Shown: piece by piece, positions 17,597-28,800 of the stretch | How positions within the stretch are numbered: the stretch's first letter is position 1 | Layout: each line of letters opens with the position of its first letter | DNA from: Glaciimonas sp. CA11.2 | Lineage (GTDB): Bacteria; Pseudomonadota; Gammaproteobacteria; Burkholderiales; Burkholderiaceae_D | Reading direction: 5' to 3' | NCBI RefSeq assembly: GCF_034314045.1 | Contig: NZ_JAVIWL010000001.1 | Coordinates: 3,348,001-3,412,000, forward strand | Length of the DNA: 64,000 nucleotides | Position numbers and translations under genes: made by a program | Notes under the pieces: model-generated | Database searches by the model: none | What the model was told of the DNA's origin: nothing | The model's input: the letters and a program-made list of their open reading frames with translations, nothing else

Positions 17597-20500
17597 ATGT
17601 CATTTGATAAAGTCGATATTGCGCGCCGTTTTATCGCGCTACCAGTTGCCGCACGCAGTAAATTTTTGCAAGCCCTCGCAGCTAAAGGCATTGATTTTTC
17701 TCGTCTTCCTATCGTACCAGCGCCGACGGAGGGTATGTTGCCGCTCTCGTTTGCACAGCAGCGTTTATGGTTTCTCGATCAAATGGAGCCGGGTAACACT
17801 GCCTATCATATCCCCGCGATGCTGCGCTTGAACGGACGACTGGATCGGGCGGCATTGCAAGCTAGTCTTAATGCTTTGGTTGCGCGCCATGTGGCCTTGC
17901 GGACAACGTTTGGCAACACCGCAGTGGGCGACGCGCAGCCCGAGCAAATAATCCACTCTCCATCAGCAGTCATTATTACGGAGTCAGATTTTTCAGCACT
18001 TGCTCCATCGGAGCGGATCGTCGAGACGAATCGCGTAGCTAAAGAAGAGACATTAAGGCCATTTAATTTGACAGCAGGACCGCTATTACGCGTGCGACTG
18101 ATTCGTCTTTCCGATGGCGAGCATCGTTTGCTATTCATCCAGCATCACATCATTTCCGATGGCTGGTCGGTGGAGTTGTTGCTGCGAGAATTCGCTGTCT
18201 GTTACCGCGCCTTTTGCGCGGGAGAAAACCCTGTTTTTCCAACGTTGACGGTGCACTATCCTGACTATGCATTGTGGCAACGGCACTGGCTGGAAGCCGG
18301 TGAGCGCGAACGTCAACTGGACTGGTGGCGTGCAACGCTCGGTACCGAGCATCCGGTGCTGACGTTGCCATCCGACCGGCCACGTCCAGCTACGCGTAAT
18401 TTACACGGCGCACGCCATTCCTTTGCGATAGGCGAGGCGCTGTCGGTCGACTTGCATTTGCTCGCACAGCGCAGTGGCGCGACCCTTTTTATGGTGTTGC
18501 TTGCAGCGTTCCAATTGTTGCTGTCGCGTCTGAGTGGTCAGTCTGAGATTCGTGTTGGCGTGTCAACGGCTGGACGTACGCGGCGCGAAATCGAAGGCGT
18601 GGTCGGCTTCTTTGTGAATACCCAGGTTTTAGGTACAACAGTCGATGGTGGGCAGCGGTTTGATGATTTTTTGGCGCAGGTAAAGAGCGCCACGCTGGGC
18701 GCACAGGCGCATCAGGATTTGCCATTTGATGTGCTGGTGGATGCATTGAAGGTAGAGCGCAGTCTGAGCCACAATCCTTTGGTGCAGGTGAAATTTACCC
18801 AGCAGATTGCGTTGCCAGAGGCCATCGCCTTGCCGGAATTGATGGTGCAATTGCTGCCGTTACCGGATCATGCGGCGCGTTTTGATCTGTCGCTGGATGT
18901 GACGGATGGCGTGCAAGGCGTTGAGGCGACATTCAGCTACGCGACCGATATGTTTGATGCGGCACGCGTGCTTGGCTTTGCTGACGCCTACGTCCATTTG
19001 TTGAGCGAGATCGTCGCCACGCCAGCATCTCATTTGGCGACGCTGGGATTGCCGACCGATGCAGCCGATTTTTCTTTACAAGGCGAGCGGCTCGATACAC
19101 AAGATTTTAATATTATGGATGCGTGGGCGCACAGCGTAGCGGTTAACCCGGATGCACGGGCTTTGCAATATCAGGTTCAACAAAAGATCGGTCAGCAAAC
19201 AAGCGACCAGCACACAAGCGAAGGCATCAGCTTTTCTGAATTGGATGCAGCGTCTAACCGTCTGGCGCATTATTTGATAAGCCAGATAACGGTCCATGGA
19301 GCCGAGTTGCGCGTGGCAGTATGCGCAGCGCGCTCACCTGAACTGGTACTCGGTTTGCTGGCGGTATTGAAGGCCGGTGGGGCGTACCTCCCCATTGATC
19401 CGACTTTGCCAACCGAACGGATCGCCTTTTTGCTGGCAGACGCCGGCGTGCAGTGCGTGCTGGGTGATATCGACGGTGCTATTGCCGCGGGCGCAACTGG
19501 GGCGAGTGTCATTTCTCTCAGCGCCGACGCGGTATGGTCGACATTTGATGCGACGCCATTAACCTATCGTCCAGACCCGCTTGCCGCTGCTTATTTGATC
19601 TATACCTCCGGTTCTACCGGTCGTCCGAAAGGCGTCATAGTTACCCACGGTGCGTTGGCCGATTACGTGTGCGGGATGCTTTCTCGTTTAACGTTGTTGC
19701 TGGGGGAAAGCATGGCGATGATATCGACGGTCGCTGCCGATCTTGGTCATACCGTGCTGTTTGGCGCACTGTGTTCAGGACGATTGTTGCATCTGATTTC
19801 AACGGATTGTGTGGCCGATCCCGACCGCTTTGCCGCTTACATGGCTACGCATCAGGTTGGCGTGTTAAAGATTGTGCCGGGTCATCTGCAAGGCCTGTTG
19901 CAAGCGGCTACATCAGCTGATGTTTTGCCACGCCATGCGCTGATTCTGGGTGGCGAAGCGTTGTCCTGGAGTTTATGCGAGACGGTGCATCGATTGCAGC
20001 CGACTTGCCGCGTGATTAATCATTATGGTCCGACTGAAACGACTGTTGGTATTCTGACGCAAGAAGTGTCATTCGAACAGGCGGCCACACCGGCGGCGTC
20101 CATCAATGTCCCCATCGGCGTTCCGTTGCCAAATGCCGAGGCTTTGGTGCTCGACGTTAATCTTAGTCCTGTTCCGTTGGGTTCAGTCGGTGAACTTTAT
20201 CTCGGTGGCGCAGGACTGGCGCGTGGTTATCTGGGTCGTGCTGACTTAACCGCAGAACGCTTTGTGCCGCATCCATTCGCCGATGGCGCACGGCTTTATC
20301 GATCCGGTGACCGGGTCCGTTTATTGGCAAGCGGTGTAGTTGAGTTTCTTGGTCGGGCCGATGATCAGGTCAAAATTCGTGGCTATCGGATTGAGCTGTC
20401 GGAAGTCGCAGAGGCGTTGCGCTCACTGCCAGATGTCGCTGCTGCCGAAGTGATTATCACGGCGATTAACGATGACGAAAGTCGGCATCAGTTGATTGGC

Positions 20501-23500
20501 TATCTGGTGGTCGATGAAGGCAAGGTGCTGGATATTGTTGCAATCAGAAATCTACTGGCACAACGTCTTCCGGACTACATGGTTCCGGCGCATCTGGTCA
20601 TATTGGAGCGCATGCCGTTGACGGCTAACGGTAAGTTTGATCGCAAAGCGCTACCGAAAATAGGCCTTGTGCGGAGTTCGGAAACGTCAGTCATGTCCAC
20701 AGCGGAAAGCGCGCTGGCAGCAATTTGGAAAGCGGTATTAAACATTGATGAAGTCGGGCTGAATGATAACTTTTTTGCGCTTGGCGGCGATTCGATTCTG
20801 AGCTTGCAGATCATCGCTCGCGCACGAAAGCAAGGCATACGGTTAACCCCTAAGCAGCTATTCGAACATCAGACAATCGGAAGACTCGCTGCGCAGATAC
20901 AGTTGTCAGCGCCGCCACCGCCGTCACCATTGATGAGTGATAACGAGCAAGCCCTGATTGCTATCTGGAAGACAGTTCTTGGGATTGATCAGGTGCGACT
21001 GGATGATAATTTCTTCGCGCTGGGCGGCGATTCTATCCTCAGTTTGCAGATCATTGCAAGGGCGCGAAAACAGGGCCTGAAATTGACACCGAAGCAGTTG
21101 TTTGCAAATCAAACTGTGGCGACGTTGGCACGCGCAGCTGTGCCGCTGGTGGCGATCGCTGCGGCGCCTGTGTCCCTGGGTGAGGCCGCGCCAGTTGCGG
21201 GTCGAAGTTTGCTGCTGACGCCGGTACAAGAACATTTTTTCACACTGAACATCGCAAACGCCAATCACTGGAATCAGGCGCTACGTTTTAATGTGAGTGA
21301 AGTGCTCAATCCAAATCTGTTTAATCAGGCGTTAAAATCGGTCCTTGCGCTGCATGCTTCCTTGCGTTGTGCCTATGAACGCACGGTAGATGGTAAATGG
21401 CGCGCAAAATTAGTATCGGATGGTGTGATGGATGACGCGCTATGGTTGCGTCATTTTACCGATGACGCGCAGCTTGAATCTCTCTGCGATCAAGTCAATA
21501 AGAGTCTGGATATCCATGCCGGACAACTGTTTCGGTCGATGCTTGCCGAGCATTCCGACGGTACACAAACAGTGTTTATGGCGATTCATCACTTGGCTGT
21601 GGATGGCGTGTCCTGGCGTATTCTGCTGGAAGATATTAATGTCGCTTACCGACAACTGGTTGCCGGTGAGTCGGTTCGACTGACTCCGCCGGAAACCTCC
21701 GGCGCCGAATGGGCCGAGCGCCTGACCGATTATGCGCAGGGTAAAGAATTGGCGGCCGAGTTGCCCTACTGGCTGGCGCTGGTCGATTGTTCTGGTATTG
21801 CATTGCCGCAAGATAAGGTCAATGGCGCAAGCCGCGTGGCCGATGGCGCGCAGAGCGTGGTGACACTTAACCGCGAACTGACGCGCAAGCTATTAAAGGA
21901 TGCGCCAGCCGCTTATCGGACACAGGTGAATGATCTTTTATTGACCGCGCTTGGTCGGGTGTTGTGTCGCTTTACCGGCGCGCCCGAGGTGTTAGTTGAG
22001 CTGGAAGGGCATGGGCGTGAAGCGCTATTTGATGACGTGGATTTGTCGCGGTCTGTGGGATGGTTTTCTAGTCACTTTCCGGTGCGCTTGATGGCAGAAG
22101 GGGATACTGACGTAGCGATTCGTTCGGTCAAAGAAACTTTGCGCAATGTGCCAAATAAAGGAATCGGTTTTGGACTGCTAAAAAGCCTGTCAAGCCCCGA
22201 CGACCGCGCACAGATCGCGGCACTGCCAAAGCCGCGTGTCACCTTCAATTATCTTGGACAGTTTGACTCCGGCGCTGTGCAAGACGCGCTGCTTCGGCCG
22301 GTATTTGGCAAATCGGGAATGGAGCGCGACGGTAGTGGGCCCTTAACCAACTGGCTGGCAATTCATGGACAGGTTTCGGATGGTGAACTGGCTCTTACGT
22401 GGGTCTTCAGCCGAGAGATGTTCGATGCCGCGACGATTGATCGTTTAGCCGAGGATTATCGCGTCGAACTGATTGCATTGATTGAACACTGTTGCCTGCC
22501 AGCATCGGGCGGTATCACGGTGTCTGACTTTCCGTTAGCTGCTTTGACACCGAGCGAGTTGAAACACCTTCCCGGATTAGCGCGAGAAATCGACGACATT
22601 TATCCGGCGACACCGTTGCAACAAGGGCTGTTATTCCACGCATTGTTAGCCCCGGAAGAATTGGCTTACGTGAATCAGTTATCCATGACCCTGACGGATC
22701 CAGATGCTGACCGACTGGCCGCGGCGTGGCAGTCGGCGGTAGATAACCACGCTATTTTACGAACGGGATTCTGGCATGATGGTATTGAGAAGCCGCAACA
22801 GGTAGTGCACCGCACCGCGCGTTTGGTGATGGATCGCTATGACTGGCGAACAGATAACGCGGATCAAAAGGCGGCGCTGGCCGGTTTAAGCGAGCGCGAG
22901 CGTCAGCAACCGTTCGATCTGGCGCGTCCTCCGCTGATGCGACTGGCCTTGGTGCGGTTGACCGACAGCCAGTATCGGTTAATCTGGACCCGCCACCATT
23001 TATTGCTGGATGGTTGGAGTACAGCGCAATTATGGGCAGAAGTGGTGCGTCACTACGCTGGTTCGCCAGTACAAGGCGCAGGGCGATCCAACTATCGGGA
23101 TTATATCGCTTACTTAGCGGGACAAGATATCGCCGCCACCCGCGAGTTTTGGCAAAGCCGTTTTGTTACGCTCGATGAGCCGACGCGTTTGGCTGGCGCT
23201 TTTTCTGCTAAAGCTTCTGGCCTCGGTTACGGCACGTTATCACTTGATTGGAGCGCTACCGATACCACACGTTTACAACAGTTTGCACGTGAAACCCGGA
23301 TTACATTTAATACGCTCATTCAAGGCGCGTGGAGTTTGTTGCTGCAACGTTACACCGGTAAGTCTACGGTCGCTTTTGGCGTAACTGTCGCCGGTCGTCC
23401 GGCTGAATTGGTTGATGTAGATCGGGTCCTTGGTTTGTTCATTAATACGCTGCCGTTGGTTGTTACGCCGTCCGCAGCCGTATCGGTGGAGGATTGGTTA

Positions 23501-25810
23501 GCTGCTTTACAGGCCGATAATCTGGTGATGCGTGAACATCAGCACACGCCTTTGTTTGACATTCAGCGATGGGCGGGATGGGCGGGACAAGCATTGTTCG
23601 ATAGTCTGATCGTGTTCGAGAACTATCCCGTAGCGCGAGAGTGGACCGAGCAGGATGTTAATTCACGTTTTCCTTCGTTACGCTTTAGTGATTTGGTGAA
23701 TGTCGAATCAACCAGCTATCCGCTCACCTTAGTGGTCAATAATGCGCAAACGCTGTCGGTCGAATATGGTTTTGATCGCACGATGTTTGGAGAGAATGAG
23801 ATACGTCAGTTACATGCGCACTTTGTCGTGCTGCTGGATAATTTGATGCAAGATGCCAAGCGGCCTTTGGGCAGAGTGACCATGCCAACTTATGCCGAGC
23901 ACAAACAATTAGTCGCATGGAATGCAACTGATACAGAATACGTTGACGCAACGCCGGTGCATCGTTTGTTCGAACAGCAGGCTGCATTGCAACCGGCGGC
24001 TATCGCGTTATTGTTTGGCGATGCAACGATGGATTATCGTGCGCTGGATCAACGGGCCAATCAACTGGCGCATCGATTAATTAGCTTGGGTGTGCGACCA
24101 GATGATCGCGTTGCCGTTTGCCTTGAGCGCTCGTTTGGATTGGTTGTTGCATTACTGGCGGTGCTGAAAGCGGGTGCGGCGTACGTGCCGATTGATCCGG
24201 ATTATCCGGCTGAGCGGCGTACATATATGTTGGAGGATGCCGCGCCGACTTTGGTATTGACCCAGCATCAATGGAGCGAGGCACAAAGTGATGCCGAAGT
24301 TGCGATTATCGATGTACCGCAAATTGCGCAGACTGCTGCTCACCTGTTTTATGTCGATGTCGAGGATGTGTCGAACGAGCCGACCCACCGACCCGATGTG
24401 GACGTGCATGCAGAGCAACTGGCTTACCTGATTTATACTTCAGGATCGACCGGACAGCCCAAGGGGGTGGGCAACAGTCATGGCGCTTTGTGCAATCGTT
24501 TATCGTGGATGCAGGACTCCTATGGTTTGAATGCTACCGATACAGTGTTGCAAAAGACGCCTTTTAGCTTTGACGTATCAGTATGGGAATTTTTTTGGCC
24601 GCTCATGACCGGTGCGCGTCTTGCTATCGCGGCCCCGGGCGAACATCGCGATCCGGCTAAGCTGGTTGCGCGGATTGCGCAACATGCCGTCACGACCTTA
24701 CATTTTGTGCCGTCGATGCTACAAGCTTTTGTGACGCACATTGCGCTGGAGAGTGGGCCGGTGTGTGTGTCGAACTGTGCGACTCTGCGGCGTATCGTTG
24801 CTAGTGGCGAAGCGCTATCGGCTGAACTGGCTGTGCGCACGCAAGAATATTTGCCGCACGCAACGTTGGTTAACTTGTATGGTCCAACCGAGGCATCCAT
24901 CGATGTCACGCATCATCTTTGTGTGAGCGAACACGGTGCATCGGTCCCCATTGGACGTCCTATCGCGAATACGCAAATTCATATTCTGGATGATGCACTT
25001 AACCCGCTGCCGCCCGGTGTTGCTGGAGAACTCTATATCGGTGGCGTTGGATTGGCGCGCGGTTATCACGCACGTCCTGCGCTCACGGCAGAGCGTTTTG
25101 TACCAGATCCTTTTCGAATTGGTGCGCGCCTGTATCGGTCCGGCGACCTTGCGCGTTGGCGGGATGATGGGGTAATCGAGTATCTCGGTCGACTTGACCA
25201 TCAGGTGAAGTTGCGGGGTTTGCGGATTGAATTGGGCGAAATTGAGGCGCTGTTGTTAATGCATTCTTCTGTGGCAGAAGCGGTAGTGGTGGCGCATGGC
25301 GGTGAGCAGTTGATTGGGTATGTCGTACGCTATGATGGCGTGCTCCCTGAGGAAGTAGTGTCGATCGCGCTTCTGGAATATCTGGGACAGCATCTGCCTG
25401 CATTTATGGTGCCAGCACAACTGGTGACGCTGGCAAAGATGCCGCTGACACCAAACGGTAAGTTAGACCGTAAAGCGCTACCGGATCCGATCTGGCAGAG
25501 TGTTGATGACGAAGCGCCGATCTCTGAAATCGAGCAACACATCGCCGCGATCTGGCGTGATGTGTTGGGTGTTAAGGCAATCGGGCGAGCTGATAATTTC
25601 TTTGGTCTGGGTGGACATTCGTTGTTGGCGACGCAAGTGATATCACGACTCAAGGCAGAGCTTCAGGTCAGCGTGCCGTTACGTCGCGTATTCGAAGCCG
25701 CGACACTGGCGGGTTTTGCCGAGGTGGTAGATCAGGCTCGGAATGGTGCATTGAATGATAGCAAGCTGGATGCGCTGGATGCACTGTTTGGCGAAATGGA
25801 GGGACTATGA
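17597..25810 (+). CDS. orbI: NRPS, modules 2 and 3: C-A-T-T-E-C-A-T
   Basis: A 2737-residue synthetase. Condensation 1 has HHIISDG at 183-189. Adenylation 1 (about 500-1010) has pocket residues D-L-T-K-I-G-H-V-G, the Asp code. Two carrier domains follow in tandem (S1066 and S1146). The epimerisation domain has HHLAVDG from 1331 and the VNDLLL and FNYLGQFD motifs. Condensation 2 has HHLLLDG at 1800-1806. Adenylation 2 (about 2115-2620) has D-V-W-H-V-S-L-I-D, the Ser code. The last carrier has S2675. Expected output: D-Asp (beta-hydroxylated by the TauD-type enzyme) then L-Ser. Start ATG 17597 is 4 bp after the previous stop; its own stop overlaps the next ATG (ATGA). It corresponds to the remaining part of ornibactin synthetase OrbI. 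Confidence 0.92.
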   Translation: MSFDKVDIARRFIALPVAARSKFLQALAAKGIDFSRLPIVPAPTEGMLPLSFAQQRLWFLDQMEPGNTAYHIPAMLRLNGRLDRAALQASLNALVARHVALRTTFGNTAVGDAQPEQIIHSPSAVIITESDFSALAPSERIVETNRVAKEETLRPFNLTAGPLLRVRLIRLSDGEHRLLFIQHHIISDGWSVELLLREFAVCYRAFCAGENPVFPTLTVHYPDYALWQRHWLEAGERERQLDWWRATLGTEHPVLTLPSDRPRPATRNLHGARHSFAIGEALSVDLHLLAQRSGATLFMVLLAAFQLLLSRLSGQSEIRVGVSTAGRTRREIEGVVGFFVNTQVLGTTVDGGQRFDDFLAQVKSATLGAQAHQDLPFDVLVDALKVERSLSHNPLVQVKFTQQIALPEAIALPELMVQLLPLPDHAARFDLSLDVTDGVQGVEATFSYATDMFDAARVLGFADAYVHLLSEIVATPASHLATLGLPTDAADFSLQGERLDTQDFNIMDAWAHSVAVNPDARALQYQVQQKIGQQTSDQHTSEGISFSELDAASNRLAHYLISQITVHGAELRVAVCAARSPELVLGLLAVLKAGGAYLPIDPTLPTERIAFLLADAGVQCVLGDIDGAIAAGATGASVISLSADAVWSTFDATPLTYRPDPLAAAYLIYTSGSTGRPKGVIVTHGALADYVCGMLSRLTLLLGESMAMISTVAADLGHTVLFGALCSGRLLHLISTDCVADPDRFAAYMATHQVGVLKIVPGHLQGLLQAATSADVLPRHALILGGEALSWSLCETVHRLQPTCRVINHYGPTETTVGILTQEVSFEQAATPAASINVPIGVPLPNAEALVLDVNLSPVPLGSVGELYLGGAGLARGYLGRADLTAERFVPHPFADGARLYRSGDRVRLLASGVVEFLGRADDQVKIRGYRIELSEVAEALRSLPDVAAAEVIITAINDDESRHQLIGYLVVDEGKVLDIVAIRNLLAQRLPDYMVPAHLVILERMPLTANGKFDRKALPKIGLVRSSETSVMSTAESALAAIWKAVLNIDEVGLNDNFFALGGDSILSLQIIARARKQGIRLTPKQLFEHQTIGRLAAQIQLSAPPPPSPLMSDNEQALIAIWKTVLGIDQVRLDDNFFALGGDSILSLQIIARARKQGLKLTPKQLFANQTVATLARAAVPLVAIAAAPVSLGEAAPVAGRSLLLTPVQEHFFTLNIANANHWNQALRFNVSEVLNPNLFNQALKSVLALHASLRCAYERTVDGKWRAKLVSDGVMDDALWLRHFTDDAQLESLCDQVNKSLDIHAGQLFRSMLAEHSDGTQTVFMAIHHLAVDGVSWRILLEDINVAYRQLVAGESVRLTPPETSGAEWAERLTDYAQGKELAAELPYWLALVDCSGIALPQDKVNGASRVADGAQSVVTLNRELTRKLLKDAPAAYRTQVNDLLLTALGRVLCRFTGAPEVLVELEGHGREALFDDVDLSRSVGWFSSHFPVRLMAEGDTDVAIRSVKETLRNVPNKGIGFGLLKSLSSPDDRAQIAALPKPRVTFNYLGQFDSGAVQDALLRPVFGKSGMERDGSGPLTNWLAIHGQVSDGELALTWVFSREMFDAATIDRLAEDYRVELIALIEHCCLPASGGITVSDFPLAALTPSELKHLPGLAREIDDIYPATPLQQGLLFHALLAPEELAYVNQLSMTLTDPDADRLAAAWQSAVDNHAILRTGFWHDGIEKPQQVVHRTARLVMDRYDWRTDNADQKAALAGLSERERQQPFDLARPPLMRLALVRLTDSQYRLIWTRHHLLLDGWSTAQLWAEVVRHYAGSPVQGAGRSNYRDYIAYLAGQDIAATREFWQSRFVTLDEPTRLAGAFSAKASGLGYGTLSLDWSATDTTRLQQFARETRITFNTLIQGAWSLLLQRYTGKSTVAFGVTVAGRPAELVDVDRVLGLFINTLPLVVTPSAAVSVEDWLAALQADNLVMREHQHTPLFDIQRWAGWAGQALFDSLIVFENYPVAREWTEQDVNSRFPSLRFSDLVNVESTSYPLTLVVNNAQTLSVEYGFDRTMFGENEIRQLHAHFVVLLDNLMQDAKRPLGRVTMPTYAEHKQLVAWNATDTEYVDATPVHRLFEQQAALQPAAIALLFGDATMDYRALDQRANQLAHRLISLGVRPDDRVAVCLERSFGLVVALLAVLKAGAAYVPIDPDYPAERRTYMLEDAAPTLVLTQHQWSEAQSDAEVAIIDVPQIAQTAAHLFYVDVEDVSNEPTHRPDVDVHAEQLAYLIYTSGSTGQPKGVGNSHGALCNRLSWMQDSYGLNATDTVLQKTPFSFDVSVWEFFWPLMTGARLAIAAPGEHRDPAKLVARIAQHAVTTLHFVPSMLQAFVTHIALESGPVCVSNCATLRRIVASGEALSAELAVRTQEYLPHATLVNLYGPTEASIDVTHHLCVSEHGASVPIGRPIANTQIHILDDALNPLPPGVAGELYIGGVGLARGYHARPALTAERFVPDPFRIGARLYRSGDLARWRDDGVIEYLGRLDHQVKLRGLRIELGEIEALLLMHSSVAEAVVVAHGGEQLIGYVVRYDGVLPEEVVSIALLEYLGQHLPAFMVPAQLVTLAKMPLTPNGKLDRKALPDPIWQSVDDEAPISEIEQHIAAIWRDVLGVKAIGRADNFFGLGGHSLLATQVISRLKAELQVSVPLRRVFEAATLAGFAEVVDQARNGALNDSKLDALDALFGEMEGL

Positions 25811-28800
25811 ATCAGGACCGCTTGCTGGCACTTGCACACCGGTTCGCTGATCTCGCCCCGGCGCAGCGCTCGGTATTTTTGCAGCGGTTAGCGGATCAGA
25901 ATATTGACTTTAGTCTGTTGCCAATTCCGCCCCGTAGCCAGGCCGAAGCGGGCATCGCTTTACCGGCGTCTTTCGCACAGTCGCGGTTGTGGTTTTTGTG
26001 GCAAATGGACCCTGAAAGTCCGGCTTATAATATGGCTGGACGGCTTCGACTTGTCGGCGAATTAAACGTGGAGGCGCTGACCGCCAGCGTGCAGTCCTTA
26101 CTGGCGCGGCATGAGGGATTGCGCACCACGTTTCTAGCTGGATCTGACGGTGCAGCGCTACAAAAGGTGCATCCGATAGTGTCGCTGGAACTGCGCTATG
26201 TCGATTTGCAGCATTTGTCTGATGCGGAGCGGGAAAGCGCAGCCAAGGCTGAGGCCTTGCGTCCGTTTGATCTGGCAAGCGGGCCACTCTTGCGCGTGAT
26301 GCTGATTCGATGCAATAGCAACACCCACTGTTTATTACTGACGGTTCACCATATTGTTTCCGATGGCTGGTCTGCTGAAGTGATGTTGCGTGAATTGGCT
26401 GAAGGCTATCGGCTTAATGTCAGTGTTGATTTTGACGTTGCTGTTGCAATAGCTTTACCCGAGAAATTATTCATTCAATATCCCGATTTTGCACTCTGGC
26501 AGCGGCGCTGGCTGGAAGCGGGAGAAGCCGAGCGTCAGCGTAATTGGTGGCGTAAGACTTTGGGAGATGATCATCCGGTGCTGGCTTTGCCAACAGATCG
26601 GCAACGTCCGGCAATCCCGTCGTCACAAGGTGCGCGCCAATTTTTTACGTTAACACCGCAGGTAACAGAGCAGTTACGGACGCTCGCCCGAGGGCAGGGT
26701 GTAACGTTATTCATGGTATTGCTTGCAAGCTTTAAAGCGCTTTTGTACCGCTATAGTGGGCAGGATGATATCCGCGTTGGCGTACCCGCTGCTGGACGAA
26801 ACCGGATTGAAACCGAGGGATTGATTGGGTTTTTTATTAACACTTTAGTGGTGCGGTCTCGTCCATCGGGACAAAAAACGTTTGCGGAGTTGCTGTTGGA
26901 ACTGAAGGACGCATTGCTGGGTGCTGAGGCGCATCAGGATTTGCCATTCGAGCAATTGGTCGAAGCGCTGCAGGATGTGCGTAGTACAAGCCATCATCCG
27001 TTATTCCAGGTAATGGCGAATCACCAGACTCGTGGTGCAACGCCGCAGTGGGATGGCTTGGTTGTCGATGAGGTGTCGGAAGGTAATCCAGTTGCCAAAT
27101 TTGACCTAACGTTGACAACCGAGGAAAGCGCAGATGGCGTGTTAAGCGGTGCGTTCGTGTATGCGGCAGAGTTGTTTTTGCCGTCAACGATTACCCGATT
27201 GACCGGCCATTATTTGGGCTTGCTCGAGCAAGTCGCCCAAAGTCCGAGTATTACCCTTAATCAATTGGCATTGTTAAGCGATGCAGAACAAGCGCAAATT
27301 ACGCGCTGGAATGCGGCAGCAGATCAAACAGTTGAAAAACTATTTGTGCCCATCCATACGGCGTTGACTGCGCAAGCCGAGATGTACGGAGACCGCATTG
27401 CCCTATGCCATGGCGTAACGACTGTGAGTTGTGATGAATTGAATGTTCGCTCAAATAGGCTGTCGCATCGTCTGATCGCCAGCGGGGTTAAAGCCGAAGT
27501 GCGGGTCGGTGTCAGCATCGAACGTTCTGCCGAGATGATCATCGCGTTGCTGGCGATTCTCAAAGCCGGTGGCGCGTTTGTGCCGCTTGATCCGCGTTAT
27601 CCGGCTGCACGTTTGTCCTACATGCTCAGTGATGCTGGTGTGCAACATCTGGTCACGCAGCGCGGATTATCGACTGTAGCAATCACGCCCGACTCGATGA
27701 CCACCTTGTACGTGGAGGACGTGCAAAATGAGGATTCCACGGAATATGATCATCCGCCCGCCGTGGTCATTCATCCGTCGCAAAGCGCCTATTTAATTTA
27801 TACCTCCGGTTCGACCGGTCAACCGAAAGGGGTCACTGTCGAACACGGACCGCTGGCACGGCATTGTCAGGCCATCGGTGAACGTTATCAGATGAGTGTC
27901 GAAGATCGGGTCTTGCATTTTGCCTCGATCAACTTTGATCTGGCGCATGAGTACTGGCTGATGCCGTTACTGTTTGGCGCACGCCTGGTGATTACCGACA
28001 ACGTGTTATGGAGTCCGGCTGAGACCTGCGCACAACTGGCGCATCACGGCGTGACCGTGGCTGCGTTTCCACCGAGTTATCTGGTGCAACTGGCCGAAGC
28101 GGCGCAAGCACGTCAGGATAAGCTGGCTTTGCGGGTACTTGCCTTTGGCGGTGAAGCGCTCTCGCGTGAACACTTCGAACTGGTGCGCACCGTGTTTGCC
28201 CCTGCGACCCTGATCAATGGCTACGGTCCGACCGAAACCGTGATTTCGCCGATGCTCTGGATCACGCAACCGGATACCGATCCTGCCGAATGGCAACATA
28301 ACGCCTATCTACCGATAGGCACGCCGGTCGGTGCACGCTCGGCGTATGTGCTGGATGCCGCGCTCAATGCGCTGCCGGTCGGTGTCGCAGGCGAACTCTA
28401 TCTGGGCGGCGCGGAACTGGCGCGTGGGTATCACGCGCGCGCAGGGATGACCGCCGAGCGGTTTATCCCTGATCCATTCTGCGCTGGCGGTCGACTGTAT
28501 CGTACCGGCGACCGCGCCCGTTGGCGCAGCGACGGCAGTGTGGATTATTTGGGGCGATTGGATCATCAGGTTAAATTGCGTGGTGTGCGCATCGAACCGG
28601 GCGAAATTGAGGCGCAATTGCTAGCATGTTTGGGTGTGCGGGAAGCGGCGGTATTGGTCCACGGCGACGGGGGCGATGGGCAACTGGTGGCTTATCTGGT
28701 GGCGGAAGAAAGCGGTGCACCATTGGATCGGACGTTACTGAAATCTCAGCTTCAGCAACGTTTGCCGGATTACATGGTACCGGCCCAATTCATGCTGCTG

